Notes: generated from the sequence alone by a model not told the origin. DNA of 64,000 bases from UMGS1781 sp045650705 (GCA_045650705.1 JAZRRK010000055.1:35229-99228); one strand, 5' to 3'; positions 1 through 7,217 are shown, counted from the first letter of the stretch. Made by a program: numbers and translations.

Positions 1-243
1 TGGTCTATTGATACATTAGATTATAAAGCTCTAACTGGAGAACAAATGTGGGAGAGAATACAATCAAAATTAGAAAATGGAGCAATAATATTAATGCATA
101 ATGGGACAGAAAATACTGCAAATAGTTTAGATATGATAATTACTAATATAAAAGATAAAGGATACACTATTGTAAGCGTTTCGGAATTAATATATAAAGA
201 AAATTACACAATTGATAATAATGGAATACAACATAAAAATTAA
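1..243 (+). CDS. Polysaccharide deacetylase (NodB-fold), C-terminal part only
   Basis: The reading frame is open from the first base of the window, so the gene starts outside it. The visible 80 residues begin WSIDTLDY and contain GAIILMHNGT followed by GYTIVSVSEL, the usual last two strands of the NodB/polysaccharide deacetylase fold. Such enzymes remove N-acetyl groups from peptidoglycan or other glycans at the cell surface. The catalytic metal-binding Asp/His motifs lie in the missing N-terminal part, so activity and subfamily (PdaA, PdaB or other) cannot be judged. A terminator follows directly. Confidence 0.75.
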   Translation, partial: WSIDTLDYKALTGEQMWERIQSKLENGAIILMHNGTENTANSLDMIITNIKDKGYTIVSVSELIYKENYTIDNNGIQHKN

Positions 244-245
244 AC

Positions 246-272
246 AAAACGAAGGTAATGCCTTCGTTTTTA
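246..272 (+). terminator. Rho-independent terminator
   Basis: Stem CGAAGG/CCTTCG (250-255 with 261-266), extended by flanking A and T runs, followed by a T tract. It ends the deacetylase transcript. The A-rich upstream side could also let it stop the opposing small regulator gene. Confidence 0.8.
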
Positions 273-277
273 TAATA

Positions 278-487
278 TTATTCCTTATCAGGTATGTATT
301 CTAAAAGTTCAGAAATTTCACAATTAAATGCTTTACAAATATTATCAAGTTGTTTAACATCAATTCTTCTTATTTCTTCATAGTACATCTTAGATATAGT
401 TGCAGGTCTTATGTGAGTAACGTCTGCTAAAGCTTTTTGAGTCATTTTGTGTTCTCCTAGCAAATTTGAAAGTTTAATTTTAATCAT
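278..487 (-). CDS. Small XRE-family (Cro/CI-type) HTH regulator
   Basis: A 69-residue protein that is almost entirely one helix-turn-helix domain: KMTQKALADVTHIRPATISKMY is the typical Q-x-x-LA...T-x-x-S pattern of Cro/CI-like regulators, followed by IDVKQLDNICKAFNCEISELLEY. I chose the start at 487 because an AAGGGG ribosome binding site lies just upstream; a longer frame exists but has no such site. It resembles YozG-type stand-alone repressors. The target is unknown; it faces away from the neighbouring operon at 646. Confidence 0.75.
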   Translation of the reverse strand: MIKIKLSNLLGEHKMTQKALADVTHIRPATISKMYYEEIRRIDVKQLDNICKAFNCEISELLEYIPDKE

Positions 488-586
488 AAGTAAACCCCTT
501 CCTAACTGAATTATAAAGTATTTTATCATTTATTGTAGAAAAATAACACAAAAAGATTACAATATAACGATAAACGTAATAAAAAG

Positions 587-615
587 TTGCCTAACAGTAA
601 AAATGGTGTTATAAT
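587..615 (+). promoter_or_regulatory. Sigma-A-type promoter
   Basis: TTGCCT (587-592), 17-bp spacer, TATAAT (610-615), ahead of the gene at 646. It should drive the small protein and the two-part TauE/SafE permease. Confidence 0.7.
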
Positions 616-645
616 ATACATAATATTACAATATGAGGTATAAAG

Positions 646-882
646 ATGATTAAAATGAAACATAATAAGTGTATGAATATTAATAAAGAATGGAAAAAAG
701 AATGCAACGAATATTTAAAAGAATTACAAAAATTTCTAGATAAAGCAGAAAATATTGAAGATAAAGAATTAAAAAGAGATATAATTATTCAAATGCTAAA
801 ATGTGATGAAGTATTAACAAAGATTGCAGAAAAAGAATTTGAAAAATATTATGAGCAGGGGAAAAAATGTCAAAACAAATAA
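646..882 (+). CDS. Hypothetical charged helical protein (78 aa)
   Basis: I do not recognise a family. The 78-residue product is rich in Lys and Glu and predicted mostly helical, with an early CMNINKEWKKECNEYLKELQK segment and no membrane span. It has a GAGGT ribosome binding site with good spacing and a clear promoter. It overlaps the next gene (867), so it is co-transcribed with a two-part membrane permease. A cytosolic accessory role for that permease is possible from context only. Confidence 0.55.
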   Translation: MIKMKHNKCMNINKEWKKECNEYLKELQKFLDKAENIEDKELKRDIIIQMLKCDEVLTKIAEKEFEKYYEQGKKCQNK

Positions 883-1214
883 TAATTGGACTGAGTGCTG
901 GTGTAGTAAGTGGTCTATTCGCATCCGGTGGAGGAATGATAGTAGTTCCAGCATTAATTCATATATTAAAATTAGAAGATGCAAAAGCAAGGGCAACTTC
1001 AGTATTTGCCATATTGCCAATGGTTGTAACAAGTGGACTTTTTTATTATAAAAATAATTATATTAATTGGGATATCGCCATAAAATGTGCAATAGGAGGC
1101 ATTGTAGGTGGAATTATTGGAGCGAAACTTTTGAAAAAGTTTTCCGGAAAGACTTTAAGAATAATGTTTGTAATATTTTTAGCATACACTTCTATAAAAA
1201 TGATTATGAGTTGA
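867..1214 (+). CDS. TauE/SafE-family permease, half-size subunit A
   Basis: A 115-residue membrane protein with three to four hydrophobic segments and the family signature GLSAGVVSGLFASGGGMIVVPAL near the N-terminus. Full-length TauE/SafE (DUF81) proteins are about 250 residues and consist of two homologous halves. Here only one half is present and the second half is encoded by the next gene (1226-1618). The family exports or imports sulfonates, sulfite-like anions and other organic anions; the substrate here is unknown. The start overlaps the previous gene by 16 bp and follows an AGCAGGGG ribosome binding site. Confidence 0.8.
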   Translation: MSKQIIIGLSAGVVSGLFASGGGMIVVPALIHILKLEDAKARATSVFAILPMVVTSGLFYYKNNYINWDIAIKCAIGGIVGGIIGAKLLKKFSGKTLRIMFVIFLAYTSIKMIMS

Positions 1215-1225
1215 AAGGAAAAAAT

Positions 1226-1618
1226 ATGTGGGAATTAATAACAGGTTTAATTTCTGGAATAGTTAGTGGTACTGGAATGGGAGGAGGAACAATATTAATA
1301 CTTGTTCTTTCTATTTTTTTGGGTGTAGATCAGCATATAGCTCAAGCTACAAATTTAGTTTTTTTTGTTCCAACATCTATTTCAGCAATAATAGTTTCTA
1401 TAAAAAACAAATTAATAGAATGGAGAGTAGGGACAACCATAGCCATAAGTGGTATAATAGGAGCAGTAATAGGAGCAAATGTATCTTCTAAAATACCAGT
1501 AAATGAATTGAAAAGATATTTTGGAATTTTTTTAGCAATTATAACAGTATATGAAATATATTCAATTATAAAAGAGTATAAAATAACTAAAAATAGAAAT
1601 AATAAAGAAAAAGGCTAA
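1226..1618 (+). CDS. TauE/SafE-family permease, half-size subunit B
   Basis: A 130-residue membrane protein beginning MWELITGLISGIVSGTGMGGG, again with the TauE/SafE repeat signature, then hydrophobic segments and a Lys/Asn-rich tail. The ATG at 1226 follows an AAAGGAA ribosome binding site 11 bp after the stop of subunit A. A longer upstream frame overlaps subunit A and is unlikely to be used. The two half-size proteins presumably form a heterodimeric carrier equal to one full-length TauE/SafE protein; this is inferred from size and adjacency. Confidence 0.8.
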   Translation: MWELITGLISGIVSGTGMGGGTILILVLSIFLGVDQHIAQATNLVFFVPTSISAIIVSIKNKLIEWRVGTTIAISGIIGAVIGANVSSKIPVNELKRYFGIFLAIITVYEIYSIIKEYKITKNRNNKEKG

Positions 1619-1674
1619 ATAGTAGAATAAAGTCAAAAAATAAAAAAGGAGCCTTACAGAAAGGAATGAAAAAA

Positions 1675-1812
1675 ATGAGATTTGTAAAAGGGATAGTATT
1701 AGGGTCAGCTCTTACAGCGGCAGCATATATGATGTGTACAGAAGGAATGATAAATAAAAGGAAAATAAAGAAACAAGCTAGAAAGATTGCATATAAAATG
1801 GGAATGAACTAA
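1675..1812 (+). CDS. Small membrane-anchored protein (45 aa), YtxH/DUF3918-like
   Basis: A 45-residue protein: MRFVKGIVLGSALTAAAYMM forms one membrane or signal-like segment, followed by a short cationic tail (NKRKIKKQARKIAYKMG). An AAAGGA site precedes the ATG. Short proteins of this shape (one glycine/alanine-rich helix plus a basic tail) are common in Firmicutes and mostly uncharacterised. An alternative ATG lies three codons upstream at 1666. Function unknown. Confidence 0.55.
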   Translation: MRFVKGIVLGSALTAAAYMMCTEGMINKRKIKKQARKIAYKMGMN

Positions 1813-1824
1813 TAAAAAACAAAA

Positions 1825-1884
1825 AGAGTTAATTGGGAGGGAGAATTTTGACATATGTCAAAATTCTCCCTCCCAATTAACTCT
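1825..1884. terminator. 60-bp perfect palindrome, probable bidirectional terminator
   Basis: Two 30-bp arms centred on ACAT|ATGT (between 1854 and 1855) match perfectly with no loop bases. It sits between convergent genes; its right end overlaps the last bases of the phosphatase gene. The arms include GGGAGGGAGAATTTTG, GC-rich for this genome. An RNA hairpin of this length would stop transcription from both sides. Confidence 0.75.
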
Positions 1885-2737
1885 AAAATTCTATAAATTT
1901 ATATATTGCTTCTGCAAATCCGCCTTTTTCAACAGGATTAATTGTGGTATATTGAGCTACTTGTTTTAATTCATCATAAGCATTTGACACTGCTATACCT
2001 ACACCAGCATTTTTAATCATATCTAAATCATTTAAATTGTCTCCAATTGTAAGCATTTCTTCAGGTTTTACATTAATGTAATCCCCAAGGATTTTCAAAG
2101 CAGTGCTTTTATTTACACCTTTTGGAGTAATATCCAAATATTCATACTCTTTATTAATTATTAAATCTTTATATTGACCAAGTTTTTTTATAGTAGTAAC
2201 AGAAATATCTAATTTATCTAAAATGGTATTTTTAACGACATCTGTTGAATTAATACTAGATATTACCAATTTACACACTTCAGAATTACTATTTAATATA
2301 TATTTTTTTATATCATCTACTATTTTAAATTTCATATAATTTTCGGATTTTGTAGATGTTTGTAATTTATAATTTCTTAAATCTAAATAAAGTAATTCTT
2401 CAGAGATAACTTCACTATCTGTATAAACATGAACATGAAGATTATACTCTTTAGCAATGTCTATACACATTAATACATCAGAATTAGATAGTAGTTTTTT
2501 ATATATTTCTTTGCCGGTTTTTAAATCTATAATTTGATTTCCATTACCAAAAATTCCATAAGAAGCATTTATTCTAGTGCAAACATCTTTAGTAATAGGA
2601 TATGCCTTACCTGTGCAAATAACAAAATCCATATTATTTTTGGTTAAATCTTCTATTGCTTTAAAGTTATTTTCATAAATAAAATTATTCTTATCAATAA
2701 TAGTACCATCTAAATCACTAGCTACTAATTTAATCAT
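1883..2737 (-). CDS. Cof-type HAD-superfamily phosphatase
   Basis: A 284-residue cytosolic hydrolase. It starts MIKLVASDLDGTII, with the HAD motif I DxDxT whose first Asp forms the phospho-enzyme, and ends with motif IV GDNLNDLDMI that binds magnesium. PKGVNKSTAL carries the motif III lysine. The large middle cap domain (roughly residues 80-190) marks the Cof/IIB subfamily, whose members dephosphorylate sugar phosphates, flavin mononucleotide and similar small molecules; the substrate here is not predictable. The start at 2737 was chosen for the GGAGGAAATTATC site upstream. Confidence 0.85.
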   Translation of the reverse strand: MIKLVASDLDGTIIDKNNFIYENNFKAIEDLTKNNMDFVICTGKAYPITKDVCTRINASYGIFGNGNQIIDLKTGKEIYKKLLSNSDVLMCIDIAKEYNLHVHVYTDSEVISEELLYLDLRNYKLQTSTKSENYMKFKIVDDIKKYILNSNSEVCKLVISSINSTDVVKNTILDKLDISVTTIKKLGQYKDLIINKEYEYLDITPKGVNKSTALKILGDYINVKPEEMLTIGDNLNDLDMIKNAGVGIAVSNAYDELKQVAQYTTINPVEKGGFAEAIYKFIEF

Positions 2738-2853
2738 GATAATTTCCTCCAATATATTAATTATAGCACATATGACAATAAAAGTAAAATTACGCAAAAT
2801 ATTACAATAATATTACAAATATATTTCATTTAAAAAACATTTATGAAAACCTA

Positions 2854-2882
2854 TTGACTTTTTAAATAAAATTATATATTAT
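2854..2882 (+). promoter_or_regulatory. Sigma-A-type promoter of sepF-divIVA
   Basis: TTGACT (2854-2859), 17-bp spacer, TATTAT (2877-2882), 33 bp before the sepF start. Confidence 0.75.
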
Positions 2883-2915
2883 ACTTGTATATTTATGTAG
2901 GAGGGATATAAAAAA

Positions 2916-3386
2916 ATGGCAGTTGCAATTATGAATAAAGTATTAGATGCTTTAGGCTTATTAAGTAATGAAAAAGAACAAGACTTAGAAAATGAGGATA
3001 TATATGAATTTGAAGAAGAAGAAAAAGTTGAAGAAGATGTAGAGGAAAGAGGACTATTTGGAACAAGAAAAAACAAAATAGTTAATATGCCACAAGTACA
3101 ATCTGTAAAAATGGTTATAACACAACCAACATCTTTTGAACAATCTGAAGAAATATGCAATTATCTAAAAGACAGAAAATCTATAATAGTGAATTTAGAA
3201 TATGTAAATAAAGATGTTGCAAGAAGAATAATAGATTTTTTAAGTGGAGCGGTACATGCTTTAAATGGACATATACAAAAAGTATCAAATTCTATATTTT
3301 TAATTGCACCAGTAAATTATGATATAGAGAGTGATTTAGCAAGAGAAGAGTTAAAAAATAAATTGTCAGTATCTTGGTTAAAATAG
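2916..3386 (+). CDS. sepF: Cell division protein SepF
   Basis: A 156-residue protein with the SepF layout: an N-terminal amphipathic helix (MNKVLDALGLL) that binds membrane, an acidic linker (residues about 24-47), then the conserved core with VVNLEYVNKDVARRIIDFLSGAV-like sequence around residues 90-112. SepF polymerises, binds the FtsZ C-terminus and tethers the Z ring to the membrane, acting beside or instead of FtsA. It has its own promoter and a GGAGGG site, and is followed after 12 bp by divIVA, the usual Gram-positive pairing. Confidence 0.92.
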   Translation: MAVAIMNKVLDALGLLSNEKEQDLENEDIYEFEEEEKVEEDVEERGLFGTRKNKIVNMPQVQSVKMVITQPTSFEQSEEICNYLKDRKSIIVNLEYVNKDVARRIIDFLSGAVHALNGHIQKVSNSIFLIAPVNYDIESDLAREELKNKLSVSWLK

Positions 3387-3398
3387 GAGGGCAAAAAT

Positions 3399-3851
3399 AT
3401 GATAACACCTTTAGATATAGAAAATAAAAAATTCTCAAGACAGATGGTAAATGGATATAATGTAGATGAAGTAGATGAGTTTTTAGACGAAATAACAGCA
3501 GACTATGAAAAACTATATAAAGAAAATAAAGAATTAAAAGAAAATACAGAAGAATTACATAATGATGTGGGACAATATAAAAACATAGAATCAACACTTC
3601 AAAACACACTTGTTATCGCACAAAAAACAGCAGATGAAGTGCAAAATGTTGCAAAACAACAAGCAGAACAAATAATAAAAGATGCAGAATATCAATCAAG
3701 AGTCAAGATGGATGAATTAAACACTCAAATTATGATAAAAGAAAAAGAAATAGAAGAATTAAAAAAACAATTTAGTGTTTATAAAGCAAAAATGGAATCA
3801 TTATTAATATCACAACTTGAATTAATAAAAGATATGGATGAAGAGGTATAA
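3399..3851 (+). CDS. divIVA: Cell division/polarity protein DivIVA
   Basis: A 150-residue coiled-coil protein. The N-terminal MITPLDIENKKFSRQMVNGYNVDEVDEFLDEI is the diagnostic DivIVA lipid-binding domain that recognises curved membrane at poles and septa; the rest is Lys/Glu-rich coiled coil. In spore formers it positions division and chromosome-anchoring proteins. It is co-transcribed with sepF and closed by a terminator. Confidence 0.92.
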   Translation: MITPLDIENKKFSRQMVNGYNVDEVDEFLDEITADYEKLYKENKELKENTEELHNDVGQYKNIESTLQNTLVIAQKTADEVQNVAKQQAEQIIKDAEYQSRVKMDELNTQIMIKEKEIEELKKQFSVYKAKMESLLISQLELIKDMDEEV

Positions 3852-3863
3852 TAATATTAAGAG

Positions 3864-3890
3864 TATGCAGGTATAACCTGCATATTTTTT
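3864..3890 (+). terminator. Terminator after divIVA
   Basis: Stem TATGCAGGT/ACCTGCATA (3864-3872 with 3876-3884) followed by TTTTTT. Confidence 0.85.
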
Positions 3891-3923
3891 ATGCCTTAAA
3901 ATATATTTTAATATATGTAATCT

Positions 3924-3950
3924 ATGTAGGGGAGACCATTGACCGTCCAT
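3924..3950. repeat. Degenerate copy of the GGGGCGACC interspersed repeat
   Basis: Reads TAGGGGAGACCATTGACCGTCC, a mutated form of the palindromic repeat present nine times in this window (see 9423, 11801, 12300, 18555, 29348, 45045, 47447, 55887). Here both arms have diverged, so the hairpin is weak. Confidence 0.6.
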
Positions 3951-4015
3951 GTTTGAAGAAAATGCTAAATATTTAGTGGTAGATCTTGACTAATCTACAA
4001 AAGGAGGAAACAATA

Positions 4016-4643
4016 ATGCAAATTAGGAAAATAATCTTTTTTATAATTATCATAATACTTATTTCATTGCTCACATTTTTTATAAAAAATAATTATAATT
4101 CTTCAAAAAAAGGAAATAATATAAGTAACAAATCAGCTGATGAAATTGAAGAATATATTTTAAATATAGATTCATATTATGCAATAGCACAGGTTACAGT
4201 ACAGAGCAATAAAAGTAGTAATACTTATAAATTAAAACAAGAATATATAAAAAATCAAAACATGTATATGCAAGAAGTAATTGAACCAGAATATATTGCA
4301 GGAGTTAAATTTATATATAATGAAGGAATACTAAAAATAGAAAATACAAATTTGAGTTTAAGCAAATTATATGAAGAATACAAATATATAGAAAGTAACG
4401 TACTTAGTTTAAATTCATTTATTGAAGATTATGCGAATAGTGAAGAAAAAAAGTGCTATGAAGAAAATCGGAAAAATAATATTTGAAGTTACAAAGAGAA
4501 AAAATAATAAATATGATATTAGCAAAAAAATGTATATAGATAAGGAACAAGGAAAAATAGAAAAAATTGAAATAAAAGATGGGACACAGAAGGATAAAAT
4601 TTACATATTATATAATGAGATAAAAATAAATACACTAAAATAA
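4016..4643 (+). pseudogene. GerS/YdcC-like sporulation protein, frameshifted
   Basis: Two overlapping frames (4016-4486, then 4422-4643) together make one protein of about 208 residues if a single base is removed near 4469 (AATCGGA to AATGGA gives EENGKIIFEV). It has an N-terminal membrane anchor (residues 1-23) without a lipobox cysteine, then a LolA-like beta-rich domain. The layout and the mazF/ndoA gene that follows match the Bacillus ydcC-alr-ndoA neighbourhood; YdcC and clostridial GerS are sporulation/germination envelope proteins. No alanine racemase is present between them. The shift may be a true lesion or a sequencing error. The family assignment is by context and fold, not by a strong motif. 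Confidence 0.55.
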
Positions 4644-4734
4644 TAAAATAAAGATGAACTAATGAAGAATTAGAATCTCTATTACCTATATTTAAGATAT
4701 AAAACAATATTTAATATAGCAGGAGTGAAGAAAA

Positions 4735-5085
4735 ATGGTAATAAAAAGAGGAGATATGTTTTATGCAGATTTGAGTCCAGTAGTTGGCTCAGAACAAGGA
4801 GGTATAAGACCAGTTTTAGTAATACAAAACAATACTGGAAATAAATATAGCCCGACAGTTATAGTTTCAGCAATAACATCACAACAAAACAAAAACAAAT
4901 TGCCAACGCATATAGAACTTTCATCAGAAGAATTTGGATTAAAATCCGATTCTATAATATTGGCAGAACAAATAAGAACAATAGATAAAAGCAGACTAAA
5001 AGAAAAAATAGGGCACATAGATAATGATACTATAATGTCTCAAATAAATAATGCGTTAGGAGTAAGCTTTGGATTAGGTGAATAA
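4735..5085 (+). CDS. ndoA: MazF/NdoA-family endoribonuclease toxin
   Basis: A 116-residue protein with the full MazF/PemK fold signature: KRGDMFYADLSPVVGSEQGGIRPVLVIQN, then SAITSQ and LAEQIRTIDKSRL. The conserved Arg of GGIRPV and Thr of SAIT are the catalytic residues of this family. It closely matches the EndoA/NdoA type, which cuts single-stranded mRNA at U-rich pentamers and is normally held by a small ribbon-helix-helix antitoxin encoded just upstream. No antitoxin gene is visible between the GerS-like gene and this one; an unlinked antitoxin is possible. It is well expressed by appearance (GGAGTG site) and ends in a terminator. Confidence 0.88.
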   Translation: MVIKRGDMFYADLSPVVGSEQGGIRPVLVIQNNTGNKYSPTVIVSAITSQQNKNKLPTHIELSSEEFGLKSDSIILAEQIRTIDKSRLKEKIGHIDNDTIMSQINNALGVSFGLGE

Positions 5086-5088
5086 ATT

Positions 5089-5120
5089 AAAATACCAGAT
5101 TATATCTGGTATTTTAATTT
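5089..5120 (+). terminator. Terminator after ndoA
   Basis: Stem AAAATACCAGAT/ATCTGGTATTTT with a three-base loop, followed by a T-rich stretch. Confidence 0.85.
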
Positions 5121-5135
5121 TGTATAAGAGCTCAA

Positions 5136-5164
5136 TTGACAAGATTCGACTTTTGCAGTATTAT
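5136..5164 (+). promoter_or_regulatory. Sigma-A-type promoter of mscL
   Basis: TTGACA (5136-5141), 17-bp spacer, TATTAT (5159-5164). Confidence 0.75.
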
Positions 5165-5207
5165 TATATGTAGTATATATACTATAAAATAAGAAGGAGA
5201 ATTAAAA

Positions 5208-5687
5208 ATGTGGAAAGAATTTAAAGAATTTGCATTAAAAGGAAATATAATGGATTTAGCAGTCGGTGTTATTATAGGTGGTGCGTTTCAAAGTATAGTA
5301 AAATCATTAGTAGATGATATAATAATGCCAACAATTGCAATATTTATTGGACAAGTAGATTATACAGAATTAGCTATAACAATAGGAGAAAGCTCTATAA
5401 AGTATGGCTCATTTATAACAGCAGTTATCAATTTCTTAATAATAGCTATGTCTATATTTTTAATGATAAAATACATAAATAAATTAAATAAAAAAATTGA
5501 GCATATGAAAGAAGAAGAATTAAAAAAACTAGAGAAAAAAGGAAAATTCAGAAGAAGAAAAACAGATATAGTTCCAGAACCAGTAGCAGAATCTACAACA
5601 AAAGTGTGTCCATATTGCTATACGGAAATAAACATAAAAGCAACAAAATGTCCACACTGTATATCAGAATTAGAAGAAAAACAATAA
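5208..5687 (+). CDS. mscL: Large-conductance mechanosensitive channel MscL with C-terminal zinc ribbon
   Basis: A 159-residue membrane protein. Residues 1-60 contain the MscL pore helix signature (KEFALKGNIMDLAVGVIIGGAFQSIVKSLVDDIIMP); a second membrane helix spans about residues 66-90; a Lys/Glu-rich cytoplasmic helix follows. MscL opens under high membrane tension and releases solutes during osmotic downshock. Unusually, the C-terminus carries CPYC (134-137) and CPHC (148-151), a zinc-ribbon-like pair not found in classical MscL of about 130-140 residues. The gene has its own promoter and a strong ribosome binding site. Confidence 0.9.
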   Translation: MWKEFKEFALKGNIMDLAVGVIIGGAFQSIVKSLVDDIIMPTIAIFIGQVDYTELAITIGESSIKYGSFITAVINFLIIAMSIFLMIKYINKLNKKIEHMKEEELKKLEKKGKFRRRKTDIVPEPVAESTTKVCPYCYTEINIKATKCPHCISELEEKQ

Positions 5688-5761
5688 TCAACAAAAAACA
5701 CTAAAATTTTCACTAAAAGCTGTAATCCGTAAGAAAAAAATGAAAAAATTTACAAAAATGC

Positions 5762-5791
5762 TTGACAAAGATAATCTACACGCAGTATAAT
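5762..5791 (+). promoter_or_regulatory. Promoter of the S10 operon, inside an 11-bp inverted repeat
   Basis: TTGACA (5762-5767), 18-bp spacer, TATAAT (5786-5791). An exact inverted repeat, AATCTACACGC (5773-5783) and GCGTGTAGATT (5799-5809), brackets the -10 box and the expected start site. Confidence 0.8.
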
Positions 5792-5797
5792 AGATAT

Positions 5798-6057
5798 TGC
5801 GTGTAGATTTGCGTTGAAGCGAAATGTGGCTACATCTTTATGGTGGAGGGAACTTTCGTGGAGTATGTCTTGGCTAAGACCTAGGCGGATAAGTTAGAAA
5901 ATTAGCACTTGTCCATGTCTTTTGACTTGGATAAAAAAATGGATTCAAATGAAACACCAGGGTGCGTTAATAACTTTCCTAAGGTAATTAAAACGTACAT
6001 ATTTAAAGATGCCAAAAGTATGTATGGTAAAAAATATTTTAAGGAGGGAATTTAACA
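5798..6057 (+). promoter_or_regulatory. Long 5' leader of the S10 operon
   Basis: About 260 nt lie between the expected start site and rpsJ, with no other gene. The segment is less AT-rich than other gaps and looks structured (for example the stretch GGTGGAGGGAACTTTCGTGG near 5840, and CACCAGGGTG near 5957). A possible 13-codon peptide starts at the ATG near 5840. In Bacillus and E. coli, S10 operons are often autoregulated through such leaders (by L4 in E. coli), so a cis-acting regulatory RNA is likely; I cannot match it to a known family. Confidence 0.55.
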
Positions 6058-6495
6058 ATGGCAAATTCGACAGAAGTTGAAAACAAAGAAAAAGTTCAAA
6101 AAGGAACTAAAAAACCAGTAGCTAAAACAGCTAAAAAACCAGCTGCAAAAACAGAAAAAGCTACAAAACAAACAAAAAGGGTAATGGCTACAAGTGAAAA
6201 AATAAGAATAAGATTAAAAGCTTATGATCATGTTCTTATAGATCAGTCTGCTGAAAAGATAGTAGATACTGCTAAAAGAACAGGAGCTAAAGTTTCAGGT
6301 CCTATTCCATTACCAACAAAAAAGGAAATAGTAACAATAATTCGTTCACCACACAAACACAAAGATTCAAGAGAACAATTTGAAATGAGAACACATAAAA
6401 GAGTTATTGATATATTATATCCAACACAAACAACAGTTGATAGTCTAATGAAATTAGAATTACCAGCAGGTGTTGAAATAGAAATAAAACTTTAA
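6058..6495 (+). CDS. rpsJ: Ribosomal protein S10 (uS10) with basic N-terminal extension
   Basis: The S10 core starts at about residue 43 (MATSEKIRIRLKAYDHVLIDQ) and runs to the end; S10 is normally about 102 residues, here 145. The additional 42 residues are rich in Lys, Ala and Thr, with repeated KPVAKTAKKPAAKTEK-like units. The upstream ATG has the strong AAGGAGGG site, while the internal Met has only a weak GGG, so the extension is probably translated. S10 is a small-subunit head protein and also the NusE partner in transcription antitermination. First gene of the S10 operon. Confidence 0.93.
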   Translation: MANSTEVENKEKVQKGTKKPVAKTAKKPAAKTEKATKQTKRVMATSEKIRIRLKAYDHVLIDQSAEKIVDTAKRTGAKVSGPIPLPTKKEIVTIIRSPHKHKDSREQFEMRTHKRVIDILYPTQTTVDSLMKLELPAGVEIEIKL

Positions 6496-6584
6496 TTTTA
6501 AAGACGGTTAAAAATTAACCATGCTGATTGATAAAAACAAAGTGTTTTTAAATTAGCCAATAGTTATTAGGAGGATAAAGAGAT

Positions 6585-7217
6585 ATGAAAAAAGCAATAT
6601 TAGGTAGAAAAGTAGGAATGACACAAATTTTTGATGAAAATGGAAAAGTTATTCCAGTTACAGTAGTTGAAGCAGGTCCTTGTACAGTAGTTCAAGTTAA
6701 AACTAAAGATAGTGACGGATATGAAGCTGTACAATTAGGTTTTGGAGAAGTTAAAGAAAAGAAATTAATTAAACCTACAAAAGGACATTTTGCAAAAGCA
6801 AGTGTAACTCCAAAAAAATATTTAAGAGAATTTAGATTAGAAGAAGTATCTTATAATGTAGGAGATGAAATAAAAGCTGATATATTTACAGCAGGAGAAA
6901 CAGTTGATGTTACAGGAACAACTAAAGGAAAAGGTTTTCAAGGTGTTATTAAACGTCATGGACAATCAAGAGGACCTATGGGTCATGGTTCTATGTATCA
7001 TAGAAGACCAGGTTCAATGGGATCTACATCAACACCAGGTAGAGTTTTCAAAGGAAAGAACTTACCAGGACATATGGGAGTAGAAACAGTTACAATTGAA
7101 AACTTAGAAATAGTAAAAGTTGATTTAGATAAAAATGTATTATTAATAAAAGGTAGTGTTCCAGGAAACAAAGGCGCTATTCTAAAAATAAGAAACTCAG
7201 TAAAGAGTGCAAAATAG
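6585..7217 (+). CDS. rplC: Ribosomal protein L3 (uL3)
   Basis: A 210-residue protein beginning MKKAILGRKVGMTQIFDENGKVIPVTV, with the conserved KGKGFQGVIKRHGQ and GSMGSTSTPGRVFKGK loop that reaches into the peptidyl-transferase region. L3 is an early assembly protein of the large subunit. Normal length, AGGAGG site, second gene of the S10 operon, 89 bp after rpsJ. Confidence 0.95.
   Translation: MKKAILGRKVGMTQIFDENGKVIPVTVVEAGPCTVVQVKTKDSDGYEAVQLGFGEVKEKKLIKPTKGHFAKASVTPKKYLREFRLEEVSYNVGDEIKADIFTAGETVDVTGTTKGKGFQGVIKRHGQSRGPMGHGSMYHRRPGSMGSTSTPGRVFKGKNLPGHMGVETVTIENLEIVKVDLDKNVLLIKGSVPGNKGAILKIRNSVKSAK

Noticed and set aside
3292..3609. Many long frames opposite real genes, rich in Leu, Phe and Ile
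   Set aside because: They are antisense shadows of AT-rich, Lys/Glu-rich genes and lack ribosome binding sites.
4445..4475. Programmed frameshift at the A-run in the GerS-like gene
   Set aside because: The run lacks the usual slippery heptamer and downstream structure, and one surplus base near 4469 restores a better protein sequence. Lesion or error is more likely.
5798..6057. Known riboswitch in the S10 leader
   Set aside because: I could not match it to any ligand-binding riboswitch by eye; position before rpsJ argues for ribosomal-protein control instead.
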